Origin: an uncultured Eubacteriales bacterium
GTDB lineage: Bacteria; Bacillota; Clostridia; Christensenellales; Borkfalkiaceae
Assembly (NCBI GenBank): GCA_900545325.1
Contig: UQZE01000054.1
Location: 1 to 12,545, forward strand
DNA length: 12,545 nt
Direction: 5' to 3'
Of this stretch, positions 1 through 7,274 are shown piece after piece; positions within the stretch are counted from its first letter, which is position 1; the number at the start of each line of letters is the position of its first letter. The notes beneath the pieces are model-generated. The model was not told the origin of the DNA and searched no databases. It saw nothing but the letters and a program-made list of their open reading frames with translations. A program made the translations under genes and the position numbers.

Positions 1-2
1 AA

Positions 3-902
3 ATTTTCGTCGCCGTGCTGAAAAATATTCTCACGTCGGCCTCCGAAGAACTTCGCGGACTGGTTACCACGGCCGACCTGCTCGACGAACTCGAACTCGC
101 TTACGAGGGAAAGGAACTGCTCGATCTCACTTCTTCGGTAGAAGAGCTTAAATCGCAGATCGAAGAACTCGAAGGGAAATTGAACGATAGAGCCGCCGAA
201 CTGCAGGGAGCGATCGACGAACTCAGGGATTCGCTCGAAACCGCGGCCGGCGAACTCGACGGAAAAATCGAAAGCGAGATCGCCAAACTCGACGAGGCGC
301 TTAAGGCATATATCGCCGCCGAGGACGCGAAAGTCAAGGCTGAACTCGAAAAGGCGATGGACGATCTGCAGTCACTCCTCGAAAACGCTCTGAAGGAAAA
401 CGGAGAAGCGGACGCCGCCGCCAAGGCTGCGCTCGAAAAACAGATATCCGACCTCAAGACCGCGCTCGAAGCTGCTTTGAAAGCGAACGGCGACGCGGAC
501 GCCGCGGCGAAAGCCGAACTCAAACAGTCGATATCCGATTTACAGTCCAAGCTGGAGGCGGCGATCAAGGCCAACGCCGATCAGGACGCGGCCGACAAGG
601 CGGAATTGCAAAAAGCCATGGAGGCGCTGCAGAAAACCCTCGAAGCGGCGATCAAGGCCAACGGGGATGCGGACGCCGCGGCGAAAGCCGAGCTTGAACA
701 GACGATATCCGATCTTAAAGCAGAGCTGGAGGCGGCGATCAAGGCGAATGCCGATCAGGACGCGGCGAACAAAGCCGAGCTGCAGAAAGCCGTCGACGCG
801 GCCGAAAAGAACCTGCTCGTCGTCGTTATCGTCGGCGCGGTGCTGATAGCTGCCCTGCTCGCCTGCGTAGCCGTGCTGTTCGTCAAAGTCAAGAAACAAT
901 AA
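3..902 (+). CDS. Coiled-coil repeat protein with C-terminal membrane anchor (5' end outside window)
   Basis: I do not recognise a named family. The frame is open to the left edge (codons from base 3 read I-F-V-A before a GTG at 15). The 14 bases before that GTG contain no ribosome binding site, so the gene probably starts upstream and is partial here. Counting from the GTG, about 295 residues are visible. Residues about 40-91 are heptad-like and rich in Glu, Leu and Lys. Residues 92-266 form six tandem repeats of about 29 residues with the theme LEAAIKANxDxDAAxKAEL. Residues 267-291 are one strongly hydrophobic segment, followed by the basic tail KVKKQ. The anchor and basic end suggest a membrane-tethered rod with a short cytoplasmic tail. 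The rod would be outside only if a signal peptide lies upstream, which cannot be seen. A stalk, spacer or cell-envelope role is inference. Two terminators follow directly, so it is the last gene of its transcript and separate from the sugar locus. Confidence 0.8.
   Translation: MFVAVLKNILTSASEELRGLVTTADLLDELELAYEGKELLDLTSSVEELKSQIEELEGKLNDRAAELQGAIDELRDSLETAAGELDGKIESEIAKLDEALKAYIAAEDAKVKAELEKAMDDLQSLLENALKENGEADAAAKAALEKQISDLKTALEAALKANGDADAAAKAELKQSISDLQSKLEAAIKANADQDAADKAELQKAMEALQKTLEAAIKANGDADAAAKAELEQTISDLKAELEAAIKANADQDAANKAELQKAVDAAEKNLLVVVIVGAVLIAALLACVAVLFVKVKKQ
288..812 (+). repeat. Six in-frame tandem repeats of ~87 bp (29 residues), last four as a duplicated 174-bp pair
   Basis: Units lie at 288-377 (30 codons, the most diverged), 378-464, 465-551, 552-638, 639-725 and 726-812. 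There are two flavours. Type A has DADAAAKAEL followed by ISDL (378, 465, 639). Type B has ADQDAA.KAEL followed by a Q/E-K-A start (552, 726, and loosely 288). The A+B pair 465-638 is matched by 639-812 at DNA level, with shared stretches such as gcggacgccgcggcgaaagc and gccgatcaggacgcggc. This indicates a duplication of a 174-bp unit more recent than the older copies. A 29-residue period fits a mix of heptads and hendecads (7+11+11) and preserves the coiled-coil register. Confidence 0.85.
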
Positions 903-910
903 CCGAAATA

Positions 911-940
911 AAAAACTCACCCGTTCGGGGTGAGTTTTTT
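911..940 (+). terminator. Rho-independent terminator of the coiled-coil gene
   Basis: The stem CTCACCC (916-922) pairs with GGGTGAG (928-934) around the loop GTTCG. A-T pairs (911-915 with 935-939) extend it, and a run of six T follows. It begins nine bases after the TAA. The A-run/T-run symmetry means it could also act on the opposite strand. Confidence 0.9.
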
Positions 941-968
941 GTTTGCCCTTCAACCGGAATATTAAAAA

Positions 969-1009
969 GCTCGCCCCGCTTTATGCGGCGGCGGGCATTT
1001 TTCATTTTT
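969..1009 (+). terminator. Second hairpin terminator in tandem
   Basis: The left arm 969-979 pairs with the right arm 985-996, with one bulged base and one G-T pair, around the loop TTTAT. ATTTTTCATTTTT follows. An A-run precedes the stem, so it is also plausible as a bidirectional terminator. It isolates the two-component genes from upstream transcription. Confidence 0.75.
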
Positions 1010-1021
1010 CCGCGCATAGGA

Positions 1022-1050
1022 TTAACAGAGGGTTTCCATATAAAAAGAAT
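1022..1050 (+). promoter_or_regulatory. Candidate promoter A (TTAACA - 17 - AAGAAT)
   Basis: TTAACA at 1022-1027 matches five of six bases of the sigma-A -35 consensus. AAGAAT at 1045-1050 matches four of six of the -10, with 17-bp spacing. The stretch is A/T-rich and sits between the terminators and the kinase gene. It was judged by eye only and competes with candidate B. Confidence 0.3.
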
Positions 1051-1069
1051 ACATTAAAAACCTAACAAA

Positions 1070-1099
1070 GGTACATTTCGGGCGGGCGCCCGCTATGAT
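1070..1099 (+). promoter_or_regulatory. Candidate promoter B with good -10 (TATGAT) and embedded palindrome
   Basis: TATGAT at 1094-1099 matches five of six bases of the -10 consensus. The best -35 at acceptable spacing (GGTACA, 1070-1075, 18 bp) is poor. The spacer holds a perfect 12-bp GC palindrome, GCGGGCGCCCGC (1082-1093), abutting the -10. Such a layout could suit an activator- or repressor-controlled promoter, but no regulator can be assigned. Confidence 0.3.
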
Positions 1100-1146
1100 A
1101 AAATAGATTGGGATATTCTGGTAATTTCAGATCGCCGCGGCGGCGG

Positions 1147-1154
1147 AAAGGAAG
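1147..1154 (+). promoter_or_regulatory. Ribosome binding site that decides the kinase start (TTG at 1162)
   Basis: AAAGGAAG lies 7 bases before the TTG at 1162. Neither the in-frame TTG at 1108 nor the ATG at 1189 has a comparable site, so the rarer TTG start is preferred. Confidence 0.6.
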
Positions 1155-1161
1155 TGGGATT

Positions 1162-2925
1162 TTGCGGAAAAGAAAGAGCCATATCGCCATGAACGGCGTT
1201 ATATTACTGCTCGTCGCGCTCGTGTTCAGCGGGACGGTTCTCGCGCTGATGTTTGCGGAGGAGCGAAAGAACACGCGCGCGCTCGTGGACGACATCGCAA
1301 AGTCCGTCGCGGAGGATCTGAACGAACAGCTCAGCCTCATCAATCAGCTGAACAAGGCGGTCTTTCTCTCTTACGAAATGCAGGACATCATAGAAGAATA
1401 CCGCCGAGCCGTCTATATCGACGGCGCGGACGACTTTACGGAAATTTCCCTCCGCGCCACGGAAAACATAGACCGTTTCGTGCAGCTCGACCAGTCGCTC
1501 ATCAAGGAGGCGGCCTTTATTCCCGCGGACTACGGCGGCGGTTACGACGCGGCGCACACGTTGTATTACGGCTTGAACGTGGATACCGTTTCCTCCAACC
1601 TCGGCCTTATCGCGGAAACGGCGGCCGAGGAAGAATACCGCCGCGGCGGTTTGTTCGTCGCGGACTTTTTGTACGACGATCTGACCAGCAGCAATTATTA
1701 CGCGTTCGGGCGGAACGTTTTGGAACTCCGTTCCCATTCGGAAAACTATATGCAGTGCGTAGGGATAGGCGTGCTCGCCGTCAATAAGGCGAAACTCTCC
1801 GCCACGCTCGCGAGGAAGGACGCCGTGGACGGGCTGGAGATCGGCGTTTTTTATAAGGACGGCATATTTTTGAAATCGGAGGAAAGTTTTTCCGAAACGA
1901 CTACGGAGCGCGGAAACTTTTTCGTTTCGGAAAAGTATCTGCCCGATTTCGACGCCCGCGTGGTGGCGTATTACGGGATTGGCGATTATTTTTCCGCCTT
2001 GCTGCGTTCTACCGCGGGCACGGCGCTCGCCGTGCTGGCGGTGTGTATCGCCGTCATGCTCTTTTTCCTCTTCGCCAACAGGCGCACGAGCGCGGCGCTC
2101 CGCTTTCTCTTCGGAGAATTTTCCGAGATCAAGGACAGAAACAAAGTCCGCCATATCGAGTATACCAAAAACCGCGAAGTCGACAACGTAATAGAAAATT
2201 TCAACCTCATGGCCGATTCCCTCACCGAGCTGAACACCGAGGTGTTGGAGGAAAAGAACAAATCCCTGCAACTGCAGGTGGAAAAAATAGAATTCGAGCT
2301 GGCGAGCCTGTACGCGCAGATCAACAAGCACTTTCTCATAAACGTTCTGAGCGCGGTGCGCTCGCTCGTTACCGTGGGGGATACGGATAAGGCGAAGAGC
2401 TGTCTGGAAAATCTGAGCGAGTTCCTGCGCTATTCGCTTTCCATGGACAACGCCTCCACGGTGGAAAAGGAATTAGACAGCATAAAAATATATCTCGATA
2501 TCCAGAAAGTGCGCTTTCCCAAGATAGATTTCGAAGTTTCCTGCGAAAAGGAGGCGGGCGGTTTCCCCATGCAGAAGATGATTTTGCAGCCCATCATAGA
2601 AAACGCCTTCGTCCATTCCGTCAAGAACAAACGCGGAAAAATCAGGCTCGTGTGCCGCCGCCGCGCGGGCGGCGTGAGCATATTCGTGGCGGACGACGGC
2701 GAGGGGCTTACGAAAGAGCGTGAACGGGAGGTCAACGCCTCTCTCCGCGGAGATGCGCCGGAAGAGATCGGGGACAGGACGGGCAACAGAATAGCCCTCG
2801 CCAACATACAGAGGAGGATAAGGCTATCGGTGGGGCCGCGTTCGGTCATCAGGCTGCGGGCGCTCGAAAACGGCGCGCTGACCTACGTCAGACTGGTGCC
2901 GGGGGAGGAGGAAGACAATGTTTAA
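1162..2925 (+). CDS. Membrane sensor histidine kinase, YesM-like (His_kinase/HATPase_c)
   Basis: This 587-residue sensor kinase would autophosphorylate on His and pass the phosphate to the regulator encoded next. The start is TTG 1162 (protein begins MRKRKSH), chosen for its AAAGGAAG site; ATG 1189 is the alternative. A basic N-terminus precedes membrane segment 1 (about residues 10-32). About 250 extracellular residues follow, large enough for a Cache-like sensor. Segment 2 is at about 284-304, then a HAMP-like linker. The phosphoacceptor motif is QINKHFLINVL with His390, where the YesM/LytS family usually has NPHFLFN. The N box is LQPIIENA (Asn481) and the ATP-lid motif is VADDGEGL (Asp512). 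The last glycine box reads GNRIALAN (541-548) instead of the usual GIGLxN form. Its stop overlaps the regulator gene by 8 bases. The family normally controls carbohydrate transport operons, which fits the genes downstream. Its ligand is unknown. Confidence 0.93.
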   Translation: MRKRKSHIAMNGVILLLVALVFSGTVLALMFAEERKNTRALVDDIAKSVAEDLNEQLSLINQLNKAVFLSYEMQDIIEEYRRAVYIDGADDFTEISLRATENIDRFVQLDQSLIKEAAFIPADYGGGYDAAHTLYYGLNVDTVSSNLGLIAETAAEEEYRRGGLFVADFLYDDLTSSNYYAFGRNVLELRSHSENYMQCVGIGVLAVNKAKLSATLARKDAVDGLEIGVFYKDGIFLKSEESFSETTTERGNFFVSEKYLPDFDARVVAYYGIGDYFSALLRSTAGTALAVLAVCIAVMLFFLFANRRTSAALRFLFGEFSEIKDRNKVRHIEYTKNREVDNVIENFNLMADSLTELNTEVLEEKNKSLQLQVEKIEFELASLYAQINKHFLINVLSAVRSLVTVGDTDKAKSCLENLSEFLRYSLSMDNASTVEKELDSIKIYLDIQKVRFPKIDFEVSCEKEAGGFPMQKMILQPIIENAFVHSVKNKRGKIRLVCRRRAGGVSIFVADDGEGLTKEREREVNASLRGDAPEEIGDRTGNRIALANIQRRIRLSVGPRSVIRLRALENGALTYVRLVPGEEEDNV

Positions 2926-3679
2926 GGTTTATTTTGCCGACGACGAACAGCCGATCATAGACGAGCTGCTGCATATCGTGGATTGGCGCGCGCACGATTT
3001 TTCGGTGTGCGGCTGGAATACGGACGCCCGCGCCGCGATCGGGGAGATCGCGGCGCGCAATCCCGACCTCGTGATCGCGGATATCCATATGGACGGCGTT
3101 TCGGGGCTGGAGCTCGCGGAGGCGGTGAACGCCATGAACAAAAATATTGCGGTGTGTTTTTTGAGCGCGTACGATAAGTTCGAATACGCGGTGCAGGCCA
3201 TCAGACTTCGCGTAGTGGGGTATCTCACCAAGCCCGTGAAGGCGGCGGAACTGACCGAAGTGCTGGAAACGGTGAAAAAAAGCGCCTACGAGCATTTCGG
3301 CAAATATCTGGCGGAGAAATTTTCACCCGCGGCCGAAGGGGCGGCGGACGTCAGCGACGCCGTGGCGGAGATCGTGGACGAGATCGCCTTTCACCCCGAA
3401 AAGAAACACTCCCTCGCGGAATATGCCAAAAAATACAGTTTCAACCCCTCGTATCTGAGCCAGCTGTTCAAAAAGACCATCGGGAAGAGCTTTATGGAAT
3501 ATCTGATGGAAACGCGGCTCGACAAGGCGAAGTCGCTCATCGTCTGTTCGGGCGAAACCATACGGGAAATTTCCTATCTCGTGGGGTTCGAGGACTATTA
3601 TCATTTCAGCAAGATATTCAAAAAACACGTGGGGTTGTCCCCGCAGGATTACCGGAATAAATATTCAACTCATAAATAA
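2918..3679 (+). CDS. Response regulator, REC + AraC-type HTH (YesN-like)
   Basis: A 253-residue transcriptional regulator, probably activated by phosphate from the adjacent kinase. The ATG is preceded by GGAGGAGGA and overlaps the kinase end by 8 bases, so the two are translationally coupled. The receiver domain spans residues 1-122: acidic pair Asp8/Asp9, phosphoacceptor Asp55 in LVIADIHMDG, Ser83, and Lys105 in YLTKPVKA. After a short linker, residues about 147-250 form the two helix-turn-helix motifs of the AraC family: FNPSYLSQLFKKTIGKSF in the first, and ISYLVGFEDYYHFSKIFKK then GLSPQDYR in the second. It lacks the long middle region of the larger YesN proteins. The likely target is the transport/beta-helix operon that starts 81 bases downstream. 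That is inferred from position, since no repeated operator was found. Confidence 0.95.
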   Translation: MFKVYFADDEQPIIDELLHIVDWRAHDFSVCGWNTDARAAIGEIAARNPDLVIADIHMDGVSGLELAEAVNAMNKNIAVCFLSAYDKFEYAVQAIRLRVVGYLTKPVKAAELTEVLETVKKSAYEHFGKYLAEKFSPAAEGAADVSDAVAEIVDEIAFHPEKKHSLAEYAKKYSFNPSYLSQLFKKTIGKSFMEYLMETRLDKAKSLIVCSGETIREISYLVGFEDYYHFSKIFKKHVGLSPQDYRNKYSTHK

Positions 3680-3747
3680 AATACAACAAAGAACTAAAAC
3701 CCCGCCATTTTCCCGCGCCGAAAAATATGTGAAAATAAAAGCGTGAT

Positions 3748-3753
3748 AAGGAG
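3748..3753 (+). promoter_or_regulatory. Ribosome binding site that decides the first permease start (ATG 3761)
   Basis: AAGGAG lies 7 bases before ATG 3761. A GTG at 3743 in the same frame would place this site inside the coding region and is rejected. The 81-base gap after the regulator (3680-3760) is A-rich, shows no terminator hairpin and no convincing sigma-A promoter, so read-through from the regulator is possible. Confidence 0.7.
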
Positions 3754-3760
3754 CGTTTCG

Positions 3761-4714
3761 ATGGAAAAGGCAAAAAATGGCGCGGGTGGCAAGGCCGGCG
3801 CGGGGGCGAAAGCCGTAAAATTACTGAAAAAGATCTACGAACACAAGATGTTTTACATCATGCTGCTGCCCGCGGTGGTGCTGTTGGGCATATTCGCCTA
3901 CTGGCCGATGTACGGCATCATCATCGCGTTCAAGGACTTTTCTTACCGTCAGGGCATACTCGGCAGCGCGTGGTGCGGTTTTGAAAATTTCACCGCGCTC
4001 TTCGAGATCGATATGTTCTGGACGGCTTTCAAGAATACGATCGTCATCAATCTTTTAAAACTTTTATTCGGCTTCGTTACGCCTATCTTAATGGCCATCA
4101 TGCTCAACGCCGTGGTCAACAGGCATCTGAAAAACACCCTGCAGACCATCGTCTATCTGCCGCATTTCGTTTCCTGGGTGGTCATTTCCGGACTGATTTT
4201 TTCGCTGTTCGATACAAATTCGGGCGCGATATACAATTTTTTCAAACTGCTCGGCATAGAACTCAACGTGTTCAGCAACAACGCGCAGTTCCTCGCGCTT
4301 ATCGTGCTGTCGGATATCTGGAAAGAAGTGGGCTGGGGCGCCATTATTTATCTCGCGGCGCTCACCAACATTTCGCCCGAATATTACGAGGCGGCGCGTA
4401 TCGACGGCGCGAACACGGTGCAGCAGTTTTTCCGCATCCCCCTGCCGATGATCACCACCACCATCACCATCATGTTCATCCTGCGCATAGGCGGCATCGT
4501 CAGCGGCGGTTTCGACCAGATTTATAACCTGTACAACACGCAGGTTTACGCCGTGGCGGATATACTCGACACCTTTTTGTACCGCTTCGGCATAGGGCAG
4601 GGACAGTATTCGCTCGGCACGGCGGTGGGGCTGTTTACCAACGTAATAAACGTGGTTCTGCTTCTGACGGCGAACTTTATCGTCAAACGCCTCGGCGGGG
4701 AGGGACTGTACTGA
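3761..4714 (+). CDS. ABC sugar transporter permease, LplB family
   Basis: A 317-residue inner-membrane permease of the CUT1 carbohydrate ABC class (LplB-like). It forms half of the heterodimeric channel with the next gene product. A short Gly/Ala/Lys-rich cytoplasmic N-terminus leads into about six hydrophobic segments, the first covering MFYIMLLPAVVLLGIFAYW. The permease signature that contacts the ATPase is present: YYEAARIDGAN with Glu210, then IPLPM. The family-typical segments YLPHFVSWVVISGL and DIWKEVGWGAIIYLAAL are also visible. Its TGA overlaps the next ATG by one base (TGATG), indicating coupling. LplB-type systems usually import oligosaccharides from plant or host polysaccharides. 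The exact substrate cannot be read here. Confidence 0.95.
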   Translation: MEKAKNGAGGKAGAGAKAVKLLKKIYEHKMFYIMLLPAVVLLGIFAYWPMYGIIIAFKDFSYRQGILGSAWCGFENFTALFEIDMFWTAFKNTIVINLLKLLFGFVTPILMAIMLNAVVNRHLKNTLQTIVYLPHFVSWVVISGLIFSLFDTNSGAIYNFFKLLGIELNVFSNNAQFLALIVLSDIWKEVGWGAIIYLAALTNISPEYYEAARIDGANTVQQFFRIPLPMITTTITIMFILRIGGIVSGGFDQIYNLYNTQVYAVADILDTFLYRFGIGQGQYSLGTAVGLFTNVINVVLLLTANFIVKRLGGEGLY

Positions 4715-5607
4715 TGGCGAGGAAAAACAAAATAAAGGCGACGGGGCTGGAGGTCGCGCTCAAAGTCATAAACTACGTTCTTTTATTCCTCGTCGCGCTC
4801 AGCATGCTGTACCCGTTCTGGGAAATCCTCGTAAAGTCCTTTATGACCGACGAGGACATCATATCCACCACCTTTGCAATCTGGCCGAAAAACTGGCAGT
4901 TCAAGGGCTACGAGGTCATCTTCACCGACGTAACTTACAATATCGGCAGGGCCTTTCTCAACTCGATATTCGTGACGTTCACCGATACCGTGTATCAGCT
5001 GGCGGTTACCACCATGGCGGCTTACGCGCTGGCGAGAAAGACGCTGCCGGGGAAAAAGCTCTTCTTTTTCTACTTCATGGTAACGATGTATTTCGGGGGC
5101 GGACTCATTCCGTATTATATCGTGATCCGCTCGCTCAACCTGCTCAACAAGATATGGGTGCTCATCATCCCGTCTTTCATAAGCGTGTTCAACGTGCTGG
5201 TCATGAAGGCCTTTTTCCAAGGGCTTCCCGCCGAGCTGGAGGAGGCGGCCAAGATAGACGGCGCGGGGGATTTCCGCGTGTTCACCACCATCGTGCTGCC
5301 GCTTTCCAAGGCCATACTCGCCACAATCGCGCTTTTCATCGCGGTGGGCGTGTGGAACAACTGGTTCACAACCATGCTCTTCATACAGGATCCGAAGATA
5401 CGTCCGCTCGCGTATACCTTGCAGGTCATCATAGAAAAGAGCCGCGGCGTCAATACCGATACGGGTTCGGGCGTGGGCGCGACCATTATCGGCGAGAGCG
5501 TGCAGTACGCCGCCATAATCGTTACCGTCGTGCCGATCATCATGGTGTATCCGTTTTTGCAGAAACACTTTACCAAGGGCGTTCTCGTCGGTTCGGTAAA
5601 GGGTTGA
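4714..5607 (+). CDS. ABC sugar transporter permease, LplC/YtcP family
   Basis: A 297-residue second permease subunit. About six membrane segments are evident, starting near YVLLFLVALSMLYPFWEIL. The cytoplasmic ATPase-docking signature reads EEAAKIDGAGDF (Glu177 in EAAKIDGA), followed by TTIVLPLSKA. The family-typical GGGLIPYYIV and ending FTKGVLVGSVKG are present, the latter a hallmark of this subgroup's C-terminus. GGGGAGGGA about ten bases upstream and the one-base overlap support the ATG at 4714. No ATP-binding subunit is encoded next to it. In this family a shared ATPase of the MsmX type encoded elsewhere commonly energises several such permeases; that is known for relatives and inferred here. 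Confidence 0.95.
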   Translation: MARKNKIKATGLEVALKVINYVLLFLVALSMLYPFWEILVKSFMTDEDIISTTFAIWPKNWQFKGYEVIFTDVTYNIGRAFLNSIFVTFTDTVYQLAVTTMAAYALARKTLPGKKLFFFYFMVTMYFGGGLIPYYIVIRSLNLLNKIWVLIIPSFISVFNVLVMKAFFQGLPAELEEAAKIDGAGDFRVFTTIVLPLSKAILATIALFIAVGVWNNWFTTMLFIQDPKIRPLAYTLQVIIEKSRGVNTDTGSGVGATIIGESVQYAAIIVTVVPIIMVYPFLQKHFTKGVLVGSVKG

Positions 5608-5624
5608 AATATAAGGAGGAAAAT

Positions 5625-7274
5625 ATGAAAAAAATCATTGTGGCAGTGCTTGCCGCCGTCATGCTGTTTTCCGCAACGGCCTGCGGCGGCATGGGCAGAG
5701 GCACGGGCGGCGGCAGCCTGCCCGACTCGTTTACCGACGACGGTAAGCTCATTATCCAGATGTTCGGCATCGACCTCGATTCCCTGCAGTCGCAGACCGA
5801 GGATACGAAAAAGATCATGGACGTCATCGAAAACAAGTTCAACGTCAAGTTTACCTTTCTTTCGGGCACCACGAGTTCGTGGGAAAACCTGCTCGGCCAG
5901 TACATAGGCGGCGGCGACGTGCCCGACATATTCTTCCATACCAAGCAGGAACCCGCCTATTCGACCTGGCTCAAGGACGGGTATCTGTTCAATTATTCTG
6001 AATATTTGGACGACTATCCGAATCTGAAAGCGGCGTTCGCCCGCTATGACGAAGATTCCTTAAAACTCAGCCTCGGCGGCGATTATTACAGCTATCCCAT
6101 CGTCATGGACTCGACCACGGACAGGGAGGTCATCAACGAGCACGCGCTCTTTTACCGCCGCGACTGGTACGAGGCGCTGAAAGCGAAAAACTGGCAGCCT
6201 TCGAGCGGCCGCAAACTCACGGATCCGGAGGATCCCGGTTTCAATTATCTCAACTTCTACGACCTCTGCGAGGGGTTCACGCTGGGCGATCCCGACGGCA
6301 ACGGTAAAAACGATACCTACGGCTATGCGCTCAACAAGGACGTTTACTGGATGTATCCGCTGTTCGCCATGTTCGGCGTCAACTACAACGGCTGGTATAA
6401 GGACGGGGACAAATGGAAGCCCGAAGCCGTTTCGGACGCCACCAAGGAAGCGGTGATGTTCGTCGCGGATATGTTCGACAAGGGCTTTATCAACAGCGAC
6501 TACGCCTCCACCTCGCAGCAGGCGATGAAAAACGATTTTTGCAACGCGCTCGCGGGCATGATGACCTACAACGCGACCTACCCGATGGGCAAGGGTGTGC
6601 TCGACCTTATGGAAAAATACATACCGGAAGGCAAGTCGCTGAGCGACGTGGTGCGGGCGATGCCGGTGGTAACAGGCAAGGACGGCGGCAAATATATGGT
6701 CGGTTACAGCAATTTCTACGGCTATAACGCCATCAACAACGACGTAAGCGAAAACAAGAAAAAAACCATTTTATCCATTATGGATTGGATGCTTTCGGAA
6801 GAGGGCATGCAGCTGCTCAACTACGGCATAGAAAACGTGCATTATAAAATGAACGGCGGCGAGATGGAGAGCCTGCTCGGCATCGGCACGGACGGCTACC
6901 CGAAAACGCTTTACGACGACACCGTGGCGGCGGGCATTTACAGGATCAAGGGGCTGGTTTCCTGGTCCACGCTCATTCCCGAACACATCAACCATTACGA
7001 AGAGCAGATGCAGCTTTTAAAGAGCTGGGGCGCTTCGGAATACCTCGTACAGGACGAACTCGCCTACATGGCGGTCAGTTCGGATTTCGCGCTGACCATC
7101 GCCACGCTGACGGACAGCGTCGACCTGGCGTATCAGAACATAATCAACAAGATATCGGGCGACAAGACAGCGGAGCGCGAAAAGATCTGGAACAACTTCG
7201 TCAAGACGTACACGATGAAAGGCGACGCCTATATCACCGCGATGAACGAACAGGCGAAGGCGGTGGGTAAATGA
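5625..7274 (+). CDS. Extracellular solute-binding lipoprotein (LplA-like, ABC transporter)
   Basis: A 549-residue binding protein, the size normal for LplA-type (family 1) oligosaccharide receptors. AAGGAGG lies 6 bases before the ATG. The signal peptide ends in the lipobox ATAC with Cys20 as the lipidation site, followed by a Gly-rich linker to about residue 31. Residues about 41-110 carry the first binding lobe, including the pattern GQYIGGGDVPDIFF. Residues 222-233 (DPDGNGKNDTYG) form an EF-hand-like calcium loop with Asp222, Asp224, Asn226 and Asp230 as ligands. Many aromatic residues (Trp115, Trp181, Trp190, many Tyr) fit sugar stacking. The stop overlaps the next gene's ATG (ATGA). An open frame extends upstream to 5154 but lacks a start site and would overlap the permease gene. 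The substrate is unknown. Confidence 0.95.
   Translation: MKKIIVAVLAAVMLFSATACGGMGRGTGGGSLPDSFTDDGKLIIQMFGIDLDSLQSQTEDTKKIMDVIENKFNVKFTFLSGTTSSWENLLGQYIGGGDVPDIFFHTKQEPAYSTWLKDGYLFNYSEYLDDYPNLKAAFARYDEDSLKLSLGGDYYSYPIVMDSTTDREVINEHALFYRRDWYEALKAKNWQPSSGRKLTDPEDPGFNYLNFYDLCEGFTLGDPDGNGKNDTYGYALNKDVYWMYPLFAMFGVNYNGWYKDGDKWKPEAVSDATKEAVMFVADMFDKGFINSDYASTSQQAMKNDFCNALAGMMTYNATYPMGKGVLDLMEKYIPEGKSLSDVVRAMPVVTGKDGGKYMVGYSNFYGYNAINNDVSENKKKTILSIMDWMLSEEGMQLLNYGIENVHYKMNGGEMESLLGIGTDGYPKTLYDDTVAAGIYRIKGLVSWSTLIPEHINHYEEQMQLLKSWGASEYLVQDELAYMAVSSDFALTIATLTDSVDLAYQNIINKISGDKTAEREKIWNNFVKTYTMKGDAYITAMNEQAKAVGK

Noticed and set aside
1108..1161. Longer N-terminus of the kinase from TTG 1108
   Set aside because: It has no ribosome binding site, sits right after a candidate -10 element, and adds an Arg-rich stretch that does not fit before a membrane segment. 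TTG 1162 has a good site.
1204..2331. Minus-strand open frame of about 375 codons opposite the kinase
   Set aside because: It lies wholly within the sensor kinase coding region, with no start signal and no recognisable domain.
3680..3747. Possible promoter or terminator between regulator and permease
   Set aside because: The gap is A-rich, but I found neither a hairpin with a T-run nor a -35/-10 pair of acceptable quality, and no catabolite-repression (cre) site.
5154..5624. Upstream in-frame extension of the solute-binding protein
   Set aside because: It overlaps the second permease gene in another frame and reads as Arg/His-rich nonsense. The AAGGAGG site and lipoprotein signal peptide fix the start at 5625.
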